DNA of 64,000 bases from Pseudomonas rhodesiae (GTDB taxonomy: Bacteria; Pseudomonadota; Gammaproteobacteria; Pseudomonadales; Pseudomonadaceae). This document shows positions 26,687 to 35,602 of this stretch, piece after piece. Position 1 is the first letter of the stretch. Each line of letters starts with the position of its first letter. Both the position numbers and the translations under genes were made by a program. Location of the stretch: assembly GCF_007858255.1 (NCBI RefSeq), contig NZ_VFEU01000019.1:24254-88253 (forward strand). Reading direction: 5' to 3'. The notes under the pieces were generated by a model. That model made no database searches. It saw nothing but the letters and a program-made list of their open reading frames with translations, and was not told the origin of the DNA.

Positions 26687-27832
26687 ATGCCCCCTATTCG
26701 CCTGCTGCGGCAGTTGACGGCCGCATCGCTGCTCATTGTCGGCGCCACAGCCAACGCGTTGGCCAACGACGAGTGCCAGTTGACCCTCAGCGAATCGCTG
26801 CTGGACCTGGGCCTGATGAACCGCCTGGCGCAAACCGACAGCGCACCCCAGCGCCTGCTCGGCGAGCGCCGCTTGCGCCTGACCCTTGCGTGCCCGCAAG
26901 CGCAGGACCTGAGTGTGTTCTATCGCGCCCTCGCCGCCAGTGCCGAACGTCTGCAATTCACCGAACACGGCAGCTACGCGCTCGAACTCAGTGACGGCGT
27001 AGTGGATGGTCGGTCGGTGGAGTTGGGCTTGATGCCCGTGGCCGGGCAACCGCCAGCCGTGGTTGGCCCGCGCTTGACATGGCGCACTGGCCACCTGGTG
27101 GCACCCGTGCAAGGCGGCGCGGTGGTACAGGGCAAAAACTTTTCCCTGCAACTGAGCCTCAGCGCCTGGGCGGACAGGGCCGCAACCTACGTGCGGGACG
27201 CCACCACCTGGGAGGTCAACGGGACGTTCGAGGCCCAGCGCAGCGGTCGTTACCGTGAACTGACCCTGCGCGCGCACTTCGCGCCGGTGGCGTGCACGCC
27301 GCAGTTGTCCAACGGCGGCCTGGTGGATTACGGCACCTTGCTGGCCAAGGACCTGAGCGTCACAAACGAAACCCCGTTGCCCACCCGCACCCTGCAAATG
27401 ACCGTCAGTTGCGACGCGCCCGTGCCCTTCGCCTTGCGCATGCACGACAACCGTGAAGGCTCGGCCACCGGCGGCACCGACGAGACCGCCTACGGCCTGG
27501 ACCGCGACGGCAGCCAGAACAAGATCGGCCGCTTCTACGTAAACATCGACCCGGAGGACTTTTCCGCCGATGCCTACGGCGCGCTGTATCGCACCGACTC
27601 CACCAGCAACGGCGCCGCCTGGAGCAGCGCCAGTGCGCGGCAGATCCCCATCGCCGCCAACAGCTATATGGGCTTCACCCACCTGGCGGGCAGCACCCAA
27701 GGCCCGGTAGCGATCCAGCACCTGAGCGGCACGTTACGCATCAAGGCTTACCTGGCGCCGACCCAATCCCTGGATCTGCGTCAGGTGGTGCAGATCAACG
27801 GCTCCGGCACCCTCGAAATCATCTACCTCTAA
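26687..27832 (+). CDS. Two-domain probable fimbrial tip adhesin (unique N-domain + DUF1120 C-domain)
   Basis: 381 residues from ATG at 26687, which has GAGGA eight bases upstream; ATG at 26672 overlapping the usher stop is the alternative. After a signal peptide (LLIVGATANALA) come about 175 residues unlike the other subunits (ECQLTLSESLLDLGLMNRLA onward). A complete DUF1120-like pilin domain follows: FAPVACTPQLSNGGLVDYGT, LQMTVSCDAPVPFALRMHDN, and C-terminal SGTLEIIYL. A two-domain protein encoded right after the usher fits a FimH-like receptor-binding tip. The ligand is unknown. Confidence 0.85.
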   Translation: MPPIRLLRQLTAASLLIVGATANALANDECQLTLSESLLDLGLMNRLAQTDSAPQRLLGERRLRLTLACPQAQDLSVFYRALAASAERLQFTEHGSYALELSDGVVDGRSVELGLMPVAGQPPAVVGPRLTWRTGHLVAPVQGGAVVQGKNFSLQLSLSAWADRAATYVRDATTWEVNGTFEAQRSGRYRELTLRAHFAPVACTPQLSNGGLVDYGTLLAKDLSVTNETPLPTRTLQMTVSCDAPVPFALRMHDNREGSATGGTDETAYGLDRDGSQNKIGRFYVNIDPEDFSADAYGALYRTDSTSNGAAWSSASARQIPIAANSYMGFTHLAGSTQGPVAIQHLSGTLRIKAYLAPTQSLDLRQVVQINGSGTLEIIYL

Positions 27833-27849
27833 CTTCTGGAATTGACGCC

Positions 27850-28500
27850 ATGAACGCTTATCCCATCGTTTTTTACAGCCTGCTGTTATTGACCGCCACG
27901 GCCCACACCCAGGCCGCCTCCAGCGTCGATCTGACGGTCAAAGGCGTGGTCACGCCCACCGCCTGCGACCCTCAGTTGTCCGGCGGCGGGCTGATCGACT
28001 ACGGCAAGATGTCCCAGCAGGATCTGAACCTGGAGACCAGCACGCGGCTGCCGACCAAACACCTGCAAGTGAGCATCGCCTGCACGGCGCCAAGTCGTTT
28101 TGCGCTGCGCATGCGCGACAATCGCGAGGGCACCGCAACGGTCAACAGCGAGATTTACTACGGGCTAGGACTGGACAACAGCGGCAACCGGCTTGGGCTT
28201 TACTCGATGACCTTCGACCCCCGCAACACGCTGGTGGACAGCACCGTGACGGTGTACGGCACCGAGTCCACCACCGGCGGCCTGGCCTGGCGCACCGCCA
28301 ACCTCAACCCCATCGATATCGGCGCCAATAGCTACCTGGGCTTTACCGCCAGGCAGGGCAGCACCGCCGGGCCTTCGGCGATCCAGGAGCTGATCAGCAC
28401 GGTCAAGGTCCAAGCGGTGATCGACGCACGGCAGAACCTGGACCTGAGCACCGACACCCTGCTCGACGGCTCGGCGACTCTGGAAGTGATCTATCTCTAG
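27850..28500 (+). CDS. DUF1120-type fimbrial subunit 5
   Basis: 216 residues. ATG at 27850 lies 17 bases after the adhesin stop. A signal peptide (FYSLLLLTATAHTQA) is followed by VDLTVKGVVTPTACDPQL, DYGKMSQQDL, VSIACTAPSRFALRMRDNR and C-terminal DGSATLEVIYL. It is most like the C-terminal domain of the neighbouring adhesin (shared DNREG, ANSY.GF and EVIYL/EIIYL), so the two may be paralogs; it could be an adaptor next to the tip. The stop shares the palindrome CTAG with the convergent MFS gene, and no terminator is visible. Confidence 0.87.
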   Translation: MNAYPIVFYSLLLLTATAHTQAASSVDLTVKGVVTPTACDPQLSGGGLIDYGKMSQQDLNLETSTRLPTKHLQVSIACTAPSRFALRMRDNREGTATVNSEIYYGLGLDNSGNRLGLYSMTFDPRNTLVDSTVTVYGTESTTGGLAWRTANLNPIDIGANSYLGFTARQGSTAGPSAIQELISTVKVQAVIDARQNLDLSTDTLLDGSATLEVIYL

Positions 28501-29762
28501 CGTTTCTCGCTGGTGACCTGCACATAACGCGCACGCCCTGCGCCCAGGCCGGCAATGATCGCGCCCAGGCCGATCACCGCGAAAATCCAGCCGATAGCGC
28601 TCCAGCCGCCGGTCCAGTCGTGCACCAGGCCGACCGCAAACGGGCCGAGGGACGCCAGGGTATAGCCGAAACCCTGAGCCATGCTCGACAGGTTCGCGGC
28701 GACGTGGGCATCCCGCGAGCGCAGCACAATCAAGGTCAACGCCAGGCTGAAGGTGCCGCCCTGGCCCAGGCCGAGCAGGATCGCCCAGCCCCACAGACCG
28801 TCCAGCGGCGCATAGAGGCAACCGAACAACCCGCCGAGGGTCAGCAGCATCACCACCACGATCGCCAGGCGCTGGTCGCGACCACGAGTGGCCAACCAGG
28901 GCGCGGCCAGCGAACTGATCAATTGCAGGATAATCGAGCCGGACAGCGCCAGCCCGGCCTCGGTTGCGCTGAGGCCGCGGCTGATCAGAATCGACGGCAG
29001 CCAGCCAAACACGATGTACGCCAAGGACGATTGCAGGCCCATGTACAAGGTCACCTGCCAGGCCAACGGATCGCGTAGCAAGCCTTTGACCTGATACGCG
29101 ACGCGATGGGCGCCGTGTCGTTGCCCGACCTGCGGCCACCACACCAACGCCGCCACCACCGCCGGCACCATCCAGAAGCCCAGGCCCATGCTCCAGCGGT
29201 CGCCGAACACATGGCTCAGCGGCACTGTCGCCCCCGCCGCCAGCGCGGCGCCCAGGCACAACGCCATGGTGTACACGCCGGTCATGGCCCCGGCCTGGCG
29301 AGCGAAATCACGCTTGACGATGCCCGGCAGCAACACGCCGATAATGCCGATGCTCGCCCCGGCAATCAGGCTGCCGGCAAACAGCCCGACCTCACCGAAT
29401 GCACTGCGCAGAATGATGCCACCGGCCAGTGTCAGCACGATCCCCAGCACCACGCGCTCGGCGCCGAATCGCCGCGCCAGAATCGGCGCCAATGGCGCAA
29501 ACAGCCCCAGGCACAGCACGGGCAAAGTGGTCAGCAAACCGGCCTTGGCCGCCGACAAGCCCAGGCTGGCCGACACATCGCTGAGCAACGGCGCCATGCT
29601 CGACAACGCCGGGCGCAGGTTCAACGCCACCAGCACCAGGCCCAGCAGCAACAGCCACGGGCGGCTGACCTGCGGCGGGGTGTGCTGGACCTCGTCGTCA
29701 TCGGCCTCGGCATCGATCAGCAGTTCTTCGAGTTCGGGTGTGCGTTGGGCTTCAGGGTTCAT
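28497..29762 (-). CDS. CynX/NimT-type MFS transporter
   Basis: 421 residues, a 12-helix MFS protein with a hydrophilic acidic N-terminal tail (ELEELLIDAEADDDEVQ). The opening PWLLLLGLVLVALNLRPALSS is the hallmark of CynX/NimT (cyanate, 2-nitroimidazole) transporters. The actual substrate is unknown. The start overlaps the end of the upstream GntR gene by 11 bases, so they form a two-gene operon and the regulator probably controls this exporter or importer. Confidence 0.9.
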   Translation of the reverse strand: MNPEAQRTPELEELLIDAEADDDEVQHTPPQVSRPWLLLLGLVLVALNLRPALSSMAPLLSDVSASLGLSAAKAGLLTTLPVLCLGLFAPLAPILARRFGAERVVLGIVLTLAGGIILRSAFGEVGLFAGSLIAGASIGIIGVLLPGIVKRDFARQAGAMTGVYTMALCLGAALAAGATVPLSHVFGDRWSMGLGFWMVPAVVAALVWWPQVGQRHGAHRVAYQVKGLLRDPLAWQVTLYMGLQSSLAYIVFGWLPSILISRGLSATEAGLALSGSIILQLISSLAAPWLATRGRDQRLAIVVVMLLTLGGLFGCLYAPLDGLWGWAILLGLGQGGTFSLALTLIVLRSRDAHVAANLSSMAQGFGYTLASLGPFAVGLVHDWTGGWSAIGWIFAVIGLGAIIAGLGAGRARYVQVTSEKR

Positions 29763-30411
29763 GGATCAACTGTCGGCAGAGGGATTTGGCGCGTTCCGGG
29801 TCTTGCTGCTCCACCGCTTCAAGCAAGGCGCTGTGCAGGTCGAACACCGCCTGGCGGCGTGGTGAAACACTGAGGGTCTGGCGCAACTGGGCGCCGACGA
29901 TGGCGGAAAAATACTGGTACAACTCGCTCAACGCCGGGTTGTGGGCGGCATCCACCAGACGGGTGTGGAACACCAGGTCGGCGTGGATATAGGCCTCCAG
30001 GTCACCGTGATACAGCGCGGCGCTGGTGCGCAGGGCTTGATGCAACCCCTGAAGGTCTTGCTCGGTACGGCGTTGCGCCGCAAGACCAATGGCCTCCACT
30101 TCGAGGATCTGCCGGGTCTCCTGCGCCTGCGCCAAGGTGCAGTGGGACAACGCACGCATCGCCCCCAAGGGATCAGTCATCGAGCGCAGATAACTGCCGT
30201 CTCCCTGGCGGATCTCAATCAACCCGGAAAACGCCAGCACCCGCATGGCTTCACGCACGGTATTGCGGCTGATCCCCAGCTCGGCGGACAACTCCGGCTC
30301 GGTGGGCAAGCGCTCGCCGACAGCCCATACGCCCTGAGCGATGCGCAGGCGCAACTGTTCAAGAGCCTGGTCGACCAGCGAGCGTTTAATCAGTGGGGCG
30401 ATGTCTGTCAT
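29752..30411 (-). CDS. GntR/FadR-subfamily transcriptional regulator
   Basis: 219 residues from ATG at 30411; a TTG at 30432 could add 7. The N-terminal GntR winged HTH (LPTEPELSAELGISRNTVRE AMRVL region) is followed by an all-helical FCD domain with metal-ligand-like Asp/His positions (HADLVFHTRLVDAAHN). FCD regulators usually bind carboxylic acids. Its end overlaps the start of the MFS gene, whose expression it probably controls. Confidence 0.9.
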   Translation of the reverse strand: MTDIAPLIKRSLVDQALEQLRLRIAQGVWAVGERLPTEPELSAELGISRNTVREAMRVLAFSGLIEIRQGDGSYLRSMTDPLGAMRALSHCTLAQAQETRQILEVEAIGLAAQRRTEQDLQGLHQALRTSAALYHGDLEAYIHADLVFHTRLVDAAHNPALSELYQYFSAIVGAQLRQTLSVSPRRQAVFDLHSALLEAVEQQDPERAKSLCRQLIHEP

Positions 30412-30531
30412 GGATTTTGCGCTTTCGTCCAATCATAGGATGAATTTTCCTACAGCCTATTAGGACTCACCTACAAAGGCAACGCACTAGGGTGAATGGG
30501 CGGAAAACGAAGCAAAATTTTCGATTGGTAA

Positions 30532-30552
30532 AATTACCCTTAAAGGGTAATT
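30532..30552. promoter_or_regulatory. Palindromic operator of the mqsRA toxin-antitoxin operon
   Basis: AATTACCCTT (30532-30541) and AAGGGTAATT (30543-30552) are perfect inverted arms around a single A, 17 bases before the mqsR start. The core TACCCTTAAAGGGTA has the same layout as the E. coli MqsA operator (AACCTTTTAGGTT), so MqsA autoregulation is expected. Confidence 0.8.
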
Positions 30553-30569
30553 ATCAACTTAGGTGTCTT

Positions 30570-30881
30570 ATGGAAAAGCACACACCTCATTACGATTTGG
30601 CTCAAGTCAAGGAAGAGGTCATCCGGCTAGGTGCGCGCGCTTTCACCGCCAGCGCCCGAGAGGGAGGGCGGCAGCTGGAGTTGAGCCTCGGTCAGATGCG
30701 ACTTGCCGTTTGCGCTCTGGAAGCTCGAATGTTGTACAAGTCAATGACGACATACGCAGACCATCGGATATGGCAGGACGTCTATCTGATCAAGATTTAC
30801 GGCACGGAGATTTACATCAAAGTGACCTACCGTCCAAGCGGTGGGCCGCCGGTAATCTCCTTCAAGGAGAAAGCTTTATGA
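30570..30881 (+). CDS. mqsR: MqsR-family mRNA interferase toxin
   Basis: 103 residues from ATG at 30570 with AGGTG five bases upstream. The opening MEKHTPHYDLAQVKEEV, the middle LYKSMTTYADHRIWQDVY and the ending ISFKEK match E. coli MqsR almost block by block. Lys-57, Gln-69 and Tyr-82 correspond to the E. coli catalytic residues 56, 68 and 81. MqsR cleaves mRNA at GCU when free of antitoxin and is linked to biofilm and persistence. As in E. coli, the toxin gene comes first; the stop overlaps the antitoxin start (ATGA). Confidence 0.95.
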   Translation: MEKHTPHYDLAQVKEEVIRLGARAFTASAREGGRQLELSLGQMRLAVCALEARMLYKSMTTYADHRIWQDVYLIKIYGTEIYIKVTYRPSGGPPVISFKEKAL

Positions 30882-31366
30882 AAACCCGACAATGCGTGAA
30901 CTGCGGCGCTGCTGAAGGCATGCAGCATTTCGAAGGTCGCACCTTCACGATCAATACCCGCGGCATGCTGCGCAAGATTCCTGATATCGCCGGCTGGGAA
31001 TGCCAGGTCTGCCATGAAAGGGAGTTCGATATGGACACCGACAGTGCAGAGCGTTATTCCACTGCCAGTGATCAACTGTTGGTCGATGCGCGAAAAGTCA
31101 TTGCCGCCGAAATAAAGCGAATTCGGCGCAAATTACATCTGACCCAAAAGGAGGCTGTGAGGCTGTTGATTGGCCGCGGCCACAACGCATTTTCCCGGTA
31201 CGAAAGGGCCGAGGTGTTTCCACCTGAGCCATTACTCATCCTGATGCGCTTGTTGGATAAACATCCCCACCTGTTGGCGGAGATAGAGACGCTCAACGTT
31301 GGCGAAGATCTTAACCGGCTGCTCATCGCCAAAGACGCGCAACAGCTTTCAGCTCAGGCGTCCTGA
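30878..31366 (+). CDS. mqsA: MqsA-family antitoxin/repressor
   Basis: 162 residues, somewhat longer than E. coli MqsA (131). The N-terminal zinc domain has two CxxC pairs: Cys-6/Cys-9 (CVNC) and Cys-42/Cys-45 (CQVC). The C-terminal HTH_3 domain (IRRKLHLTQKEAVRLLIGRG, then NAFSRYERAE) binds DNA. The N-domain neutralises MqsR and the C-domain binds the palindrome upstream of mqsR. Its gene start overlaps the toxin stop, and a strong terminator follows. Confidence 0.94.
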   Translation: MKTRQCVNCGAAEGMQHFEGRTFTINTRGMLRKIPDIAGWECQVCHEREFDMDTDSAERYSTASDQLLVDARKVIAAEIKRIRRKLHLTQKEAVRLLIGRGHNAFSRYERAEVFPPEPLLILMRLLDKHPHLLAEIETLNVGEDLNRLLIAKDAQQLSAQAS

Positions 31367-31384
31367 CACGGTCGACAGGCAAAA

Positions 31385-31412
31385 ATAAACCCGGCGCCAA
31401 GGCCGGGTTTAT
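31385..31412. terminator. Bidirectional rho-independent terminator
   Basis: ATAAACCCGGC (31385-31395) pairs with GCCGGGTTTAT (31402-31412) with A/T-rich flanks on both sides. It sits between the convergent mqsA and aapP genes and can serve both. Confidence 0.9.
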
Positions 31413-31432
31413 CTTCAAGCATTACCGCAGGA

Positions 31433-32197
31433 TCAATGCAGAATCTGGCTCAAGAACAACTTGGTCCGATCATTCTGCGGGTTGTCGAAGAAGTCATTCG
31501 GTGCCGCTTGTTCCACGATTTCGCCTTTGTCCATGAAGATCACGCGGTTGGCCACGGTGCGGGCAAAGCCCATTTCGTGGGTTACGCAGAGCATGGTCAT
31601 GCCGTCTTCGGCCAGGCCGATCATGGTGTCGAGTACTTCTTTCACCATCTCTGGGTCCAGTGCCGAAGTCGGCTCATCGAACAGCATGATTTTCGGTTTC
31701 ATGCACAGTGCCCGGGCAATCGCCACACGCTGTTGCTGGCCGCCGGACAGTTGCCCCGGAAACTTGTGGGCCTGCTCCGGGATGCGCACGCGCTCCAGGT
31801 AGTGCATGGCGATTTCTTCGGCCTTGCGCTTGGGCATCTTGCGCACCCACATCGGCGCCAGCGTGCAGTTCTGCAGGATGGTCAGGTGCGGGAACAGGTT
31901 GAAGTGCTGGAACACCATGCCGACTTCGCGGCGGATTGCTTCGATCTGCTTGAGGTCGTTGGTCAGCTCCACGCCATCGACCACGATGCGGCCCTGCTGG
32001 TGTTCTTCCAGGCGGTTGAGGCAGCGGATGGTGGTGGACTTGCCGGAACCCGACGGCCCGCACAGCACGATACGCTCGCCCTGCTTGACGTTGAGGTTGA
32101 TGTCTTTCAACACATGGAACTGGCCGTACCACTTGTTGACGCCCTGCATCTGGATAATGCCTTCAGGGCCCACAGGCTGTTTGATTGCTTCGCTCAT
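31433..32197 (-). CDS. aapP: General L-amino-acid ABC transporter, ATP-binding protein
   Basis: 254 residues from ATG at 32197. Full ABC ATPase motifs: Walker A GPSGSGKS, Q-loop GMVFQHFNLFPHL, signature LSGGQQQR, Walker B IMLFDEPTSALD, and H-loop His in THEMGF. It powers uptake of polar amino acids (Aap/Bzt family) at the inner membrane. It lies 11 bases after aapM and is the last gene of aapJQMP. Confidence 0.96.
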   Translation of the reverse strand: MSEAIKQPVGPEGIIQMQGVNKWYGQFHVLKDINLNVKQGERIVLCGPSGSGKSTTIRCLNRLEEHQQGRIVVDGVELTNDLKQIEAIRREVGMVFQHFNLFPHLTILQNCTLAPMWVRKMPKRKAEEIAMHYLERVRIPEQAHKFPGQLSGGQQQRVAIARALCMKPKIMLFDEPTSALDPEMVKEVLDTMIGLAEDGMTMLCVTHEMGFARTVANRVIFMDKGEIVEQAAPNDFFDNPQNDRTKLFLSQILH

Positions 32198-32208
32198 CAA
32201 AAGAACTC

Positions 32209-33306
32209 CTAACGCTTGTGGCCTGTGTCGAGCTTGCGTTCCAGGTGCATGGAATAGCGCGACATACCAAAACAGAAAATCCAGAACACCAGGGCGGCGA
32301 ACACGTAGCCTTCAGTGGCCATGCCCAGCCATTTAGGGTCGGCGGCGGCTTGCTTGACGCTGTTGAGCAGGTCGAACAGGCCGATGATGATCACCAGGCT
32401 GGTGTCCTTGAACAGCGCGATGAAGGTGTTGACGATCCCCGGAATCACCATCTTCAGGGCTTGCGGCAGAATCACCAGCCCCATGCTGCGCCAGTAGCCC
32501 AGGCCCATCGCTGCGGCCGCTTCGTACTGGCCTTTAGGGATGGCCTGCAAACCGCCACGCACCACTTCGGCCACATAGGCCGACTGGAACAGGATCACGC
32601 CGATCAGCGCCCGCAGCAACTTGTCGAAGTTCATGCCTTCGGGCAGGAACAACGGCAGCATTACCGAGGACATGAACAGCACGGTAATCAGCGGCACGCC
32701 GCGCCAGAATTCGATGAAGGTCACGCAGACCACACGAATCGCCGGCATGTTCGAACGCCGTCCCAACGCCAGCACAATACCCAAGGGCAAGGCGCCGGCG
32801 ATGCCGACGGTGGCGATCACCAGGGTCAGCATCAGGCCGCCCCATTGGCTGGTGGCCACGGTGGCCAGGCCAAATACACCGCCATGCAGCAGGAAGAAGG
32901 CGATGATCGGGTACAGCACCAGGAAGCTCAGCCCGTAGATTGCCTTGCGCGGGAAGCGCGAGATGAACAACGGTGCCACGCCGACGATGGCCAGCCACAC
33001 GGTCAGGTCCACGCGCCAGCGCAGGTCACCGGGGTAGTAGCCATACATGAACTGCCCGAAACGCTGTTGGATGAACACCCAACAGGCGCCCTCCTTCGTG
33101 CAGTCGGCGCGGGTGGTGCCAACCCAGTTAGCGTCCAGGATGGCCCAATGCAGGATCGGCGGCACCACCAGGTACACCAGGTAGATCGACAGCAGGGTCA
33201 GCAGTGTATTGAGCCAACTGGAAAACAGGTTGGCGCGCATCCATGCCATTGGCCCGAAGACTTTGCTCGGCGGCGGCATATCAGGTTTGAAAGTATGCGA
33301 ACTCAT
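32209..33306 (-). CDS. aapM: General L-amino-acid ABC transporter permease AapM
   Basis: 365 residues, hydrophobic, with the extended N-terminal region typical of AapM/BztC. It is followed by a HisM-type permease domain containing the EAA loop (EAAAAMGLGYWRSMGLVILPQ). Pairs with AapQ to form the membrane channel. The gene sits 10 bases after aapQ. Confidence 0.95.
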   Translation of the reverse strand: MSSHTFKPDMPPPSKVFGPMAWMRANLFSSWLNTLLTLLSIYLVYLVVPPILHWAILDANWVGTTRADCTKEGACWVFIQQRFGQFMYGYYPGDLRWRVDLTVWLAIVGVAPLFISRFPRKAIYGLSFLVLYPIIAFFLLHGGVFGLATVATSQWGGLMLTLVIATVGIAGALPLGIVLALGRRSNMPAIRVVCVTFIEFWRGVPLITVLFMSSVMLPLFLPEGMNFDKLLRALIGVILFQSAYVAEVVRGGLQAIPKGQYEAAAAMGLGYWRSMGLVILPQALKMVIPGIVNTFIALFKDTSLVIIIGLFDLLNSVKQAAADPKWLGMATEGYVFAALVFWIFCFGMSRYSMHLERKLDTGHKR

Positions 33307-33316
33307 GTGCGTTTCC

Positions 33317-34498
33317 TCACCGCTCGATCAGCGCAATGCGCTTGTTGTACCAGTTCATCAGCAGGGAAATGCTGATGCTGATCGCCAGGTACACGCTCAT
33401 GGTGATGGCAATGACTTCGATCGCCTGGCCGGTCTGGTTGAGCACCGTGCCGGCAAACAGCGAAACCATTTCCGGGTAACCGATACCGGCGGCCAACGAC
33501 GAGTTCTTCGCCAGGTTCAGGTATTGGCTGGTCAGCGGCGGAATGATCACCCGCAGGGCCTGCGGGATGATGACCTTGCGCAGCGTCGGACCGTTACGCA
33601 GGCCCAGGGAGCGAGCGGCTTCGGTCTGGCCATGGCTGACGGACTTGATGCCCGAGCGCACGATCTCGGCGATAAACGCTGCCGTGTACACCGTCAGTGC
33701 CAGGGTCAGCGCCAGCAGTTCGGGGATCAATACCCAGCCGCCGACGAAGTTGAAGCCTTGCAGCTTGGGCATTTCCCAGTGCAGCGGCACGCCGAAGATC
33801 AACGCGCACAGTGCCGGGATCACGATGAACAGCGCCAGGCCCGCCCAGAACTTATGGAACGGCACGCCCGTGGCTTCAAAGCGTTTATTGGCCCAACGCG
33901 CCATCATCACGATTGCCACGATGGCCAGCACAATGCTCGCCACGAACGGCCAGAAACCGTCAGCGGCCAGCGCCGCCGGCATGTTCAGGCCACGACTACT
34001 GACAAAGAAGGTATCGCCGAAATTATGGCTGTTGCGCGGCCCTGGCATGGTCAGGAACACCGCGAAGTACCAGAACAGGATCTGCAACAACGGCGGGATG
34101 TTGCGGAAAACTTCCACGTATACCGTCGCCAGTTTGTTGATCATCCAGTTCGACGACAGGCGCGCCACGCCGATGATAAAGCCCAGCAAGGTGGCCAGAA
34201 TCACGCCGATGAACGTCACCAGCAAGGTGTTGAGCAGGCCGATCACGAAGACCCGGGCATAGCTGTCCGATTCGGTGTAATCGATCAAATGCTGCGCGAT
34301 GCCGAAGCCGGCACTGCGTTCAAGAAAGTCGAAACCCGAGGTGATGCCCCGGTGCTGAAGGTTGGTCTGGGTATTGTTGAAGAGGTACCAGCCCAGCGAG
34401 ACCACCGCCACAATCGTGATGATCTGGAAGAGCCACGCACGCACTTTGGGGTCGCTGAAGCTGAGCTTCTGCTTGGGTGCGCCGATTTGATTTTGCAT
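33317..34498 (-). CDS. aapQ: General L-amino-acid ABC transporter permease AapQ
   Basis: 393 residues with about eight hydrophobic segments. The EAA loop (TEAARSLGLRNGPTLRKVII) near the C-terminus contacts the ATPase, and the long periplasmic insert between the early helices (NSHNFGDTFFVSSRGLNMPA) is characteristic of AapQ/BztB. Located 72 bases after aapJ in the operon. Confidence 0.95.
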   Translation of the reverse strand: MQNQIGAPKQKLSFSDPKVRAWLFQIITIVAVVSLGWYLFNNTQTNLQHRGITSGFDFLERSAGFGIAQHLIDYTESDSYARVFVIGLLNTLLVTFIGVILATLLGFIIGVARLSSNWMINKLATVYVEVFRNIPPLLQILFWYFAVFLTMPGPRNSHNFGDTFFVSSRGLNMPAALAADGFWPFVASIVLAIVAIVMMARWANKRFEATGVPFHKFWAGLALFIVIPALCALIFGVPLHWEMPKLQGFNFVGGWVLIPELLALTLALTVYTAAFIAEIVRSGIKSVSHGQTEAARSLGLRNGPTLRKVIIPQALRVIIPPLTSQYLNLAKNSSLAAGIGYPEMVSLFAGTVLNQTGQAIEVIAITMSVYLAISISISLLMNWYNKRIALIER

Positions 34499-34570
34499 GA
34501 AGTGCCCCGGAAAGAATGGAACAGAACATCACCCGGCGGTTGGCCCACCGGGTGACAGAACCATCAGCGA

Positions 34571-35602
34571 TCAGCGCACAGGCGGTGCGTATTGAATGCC
34601 GCCGTTGTTCCACAGTGCGTTCAGGCCACGGTCGATTTCCAGCGGGGTGCTCTTGCCCAGGTTGCGCTCGAACACTTCACCGTAGTTACCGACTTGCTTG
34701 ACGATCTGTACGACCCAGTCCTTCTTCACTTTCAGGTCTTTGCCGTATTCACCGTCAGCGCCCAACAGACGAGCTACGTCCGGGTTCTTGGTGGACTTGG
34801 CTTCAGCCTCGACGTTCTTGGAAGTGATACCGGCCTCTTCCGCGTTGAGCATGGCATAGCCTACCCAGCGCACGATGGCCAGCCACTCGTCGTCGCCGTT
34901 ACGTACGACCGGGCCCAGTGGCTCCTTGGAAATGGTTTCCGGCAGTACCACGTAATCCTTCGGCGAGGCCAACTTGCTGCGCTGGGCGAACAGTTGGGAC
35001 TTGTCGGAGGTCAGCACGTCGCAACGCCCGGATTCGAGGGACTTGGCGCTTTCGTCGGAGGTGTCGAAGGTGATCGGGGTGTATTTCAGACCGTTGCCAC
35101 GGAAGTAGTCGGAAACGTTCAGCTCGGTGGTGGTACCGGCCTGGATGCAGATGGTTGCACCGTCCAGTTCCTTGGCGCTTTTGACGCCCAGCTTGTTGTT
35201 AACCAGGAAGCCGATGCCATCGTAGTAGGTAATGAAACCCGGGAATTTCAGGCCCATGCCCGCATCGCGGGAGCTGGTCATGGTGGTGTTACGGGACAGA
35301 ATGTCGACTTCGCCCGATTGCAGCGCGGTGAAACGCTCTTTGGCATTCAACTGGCTGAATTTGACCTTGGTGGCGTCACCGAAGACGGCAGCCGCCACAG
35401 CGCGGCATACGTCAGCGTCGATCCCCAGGATCTTGCCGCTGGCATCCGGTACCGAGAAACCCGGCAAGCCGTCACTCACGCCACACTGTACAAAGCCTTT
35501 CTTCTGCACAGCGTCCAGGGTTGCGCCGGCTTGGGCGAAACCGCTGACACCCAGTACAGCGGCCGCGCATACGATGGCCAGGGTGGATTTCAATACCTTC
35601 AT
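34571..35602 (-). CDS. aapJ: General L-amino-acid ABC transporter substrate-binding protein
   Basis: 343 residues. A Sec signal peptide (LAIVCAAAVLGVSGFAQA) leads to a type-3 solute-binding fold: VQCGVSDGLPGFSVPD, then GIDADVCRAVAAAVFGD, RFTALQSGEVDILSRNTT and ATICIQAGTTTELNV. It delivers amino acids (typically Glu, Asp, Gln, Asn) to AapQM. It is the first gene of the operon; its upstream gap is 347 bases, where no promoter could be named with confidence. Confidence 0.96.
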   Translation of the reverse strand: MKVLKSTLAIVCAAAVLGVSGFAQAGATLDAVQKKGFVQCGVSDGLPGFSVPDASGKILGIDADVCRAVAAAVFGDATKVKFSQLNAKERFTALQSGEVDILSRNTTMTSSRDAGMGLKFPGFITYYDGIGFLVNNKLGVKSAKELDGATICIQAGTTTELNVSDYFRGNGLKYTPITFDTSDESAKSLESGRCDVLTSDKSQLFAQRSKLASPKDYVVLPETISKEPLGPVVRNGDDEWLAIVRWVGYAMLNAEEAGITSKNVEAEAKSTKNPDVARLLGADGEYGKDLKVKKDWVVQIVKQVGNYGEVFERNLGKSTPLEIDRGLNALWNNGGIQYAPPVR

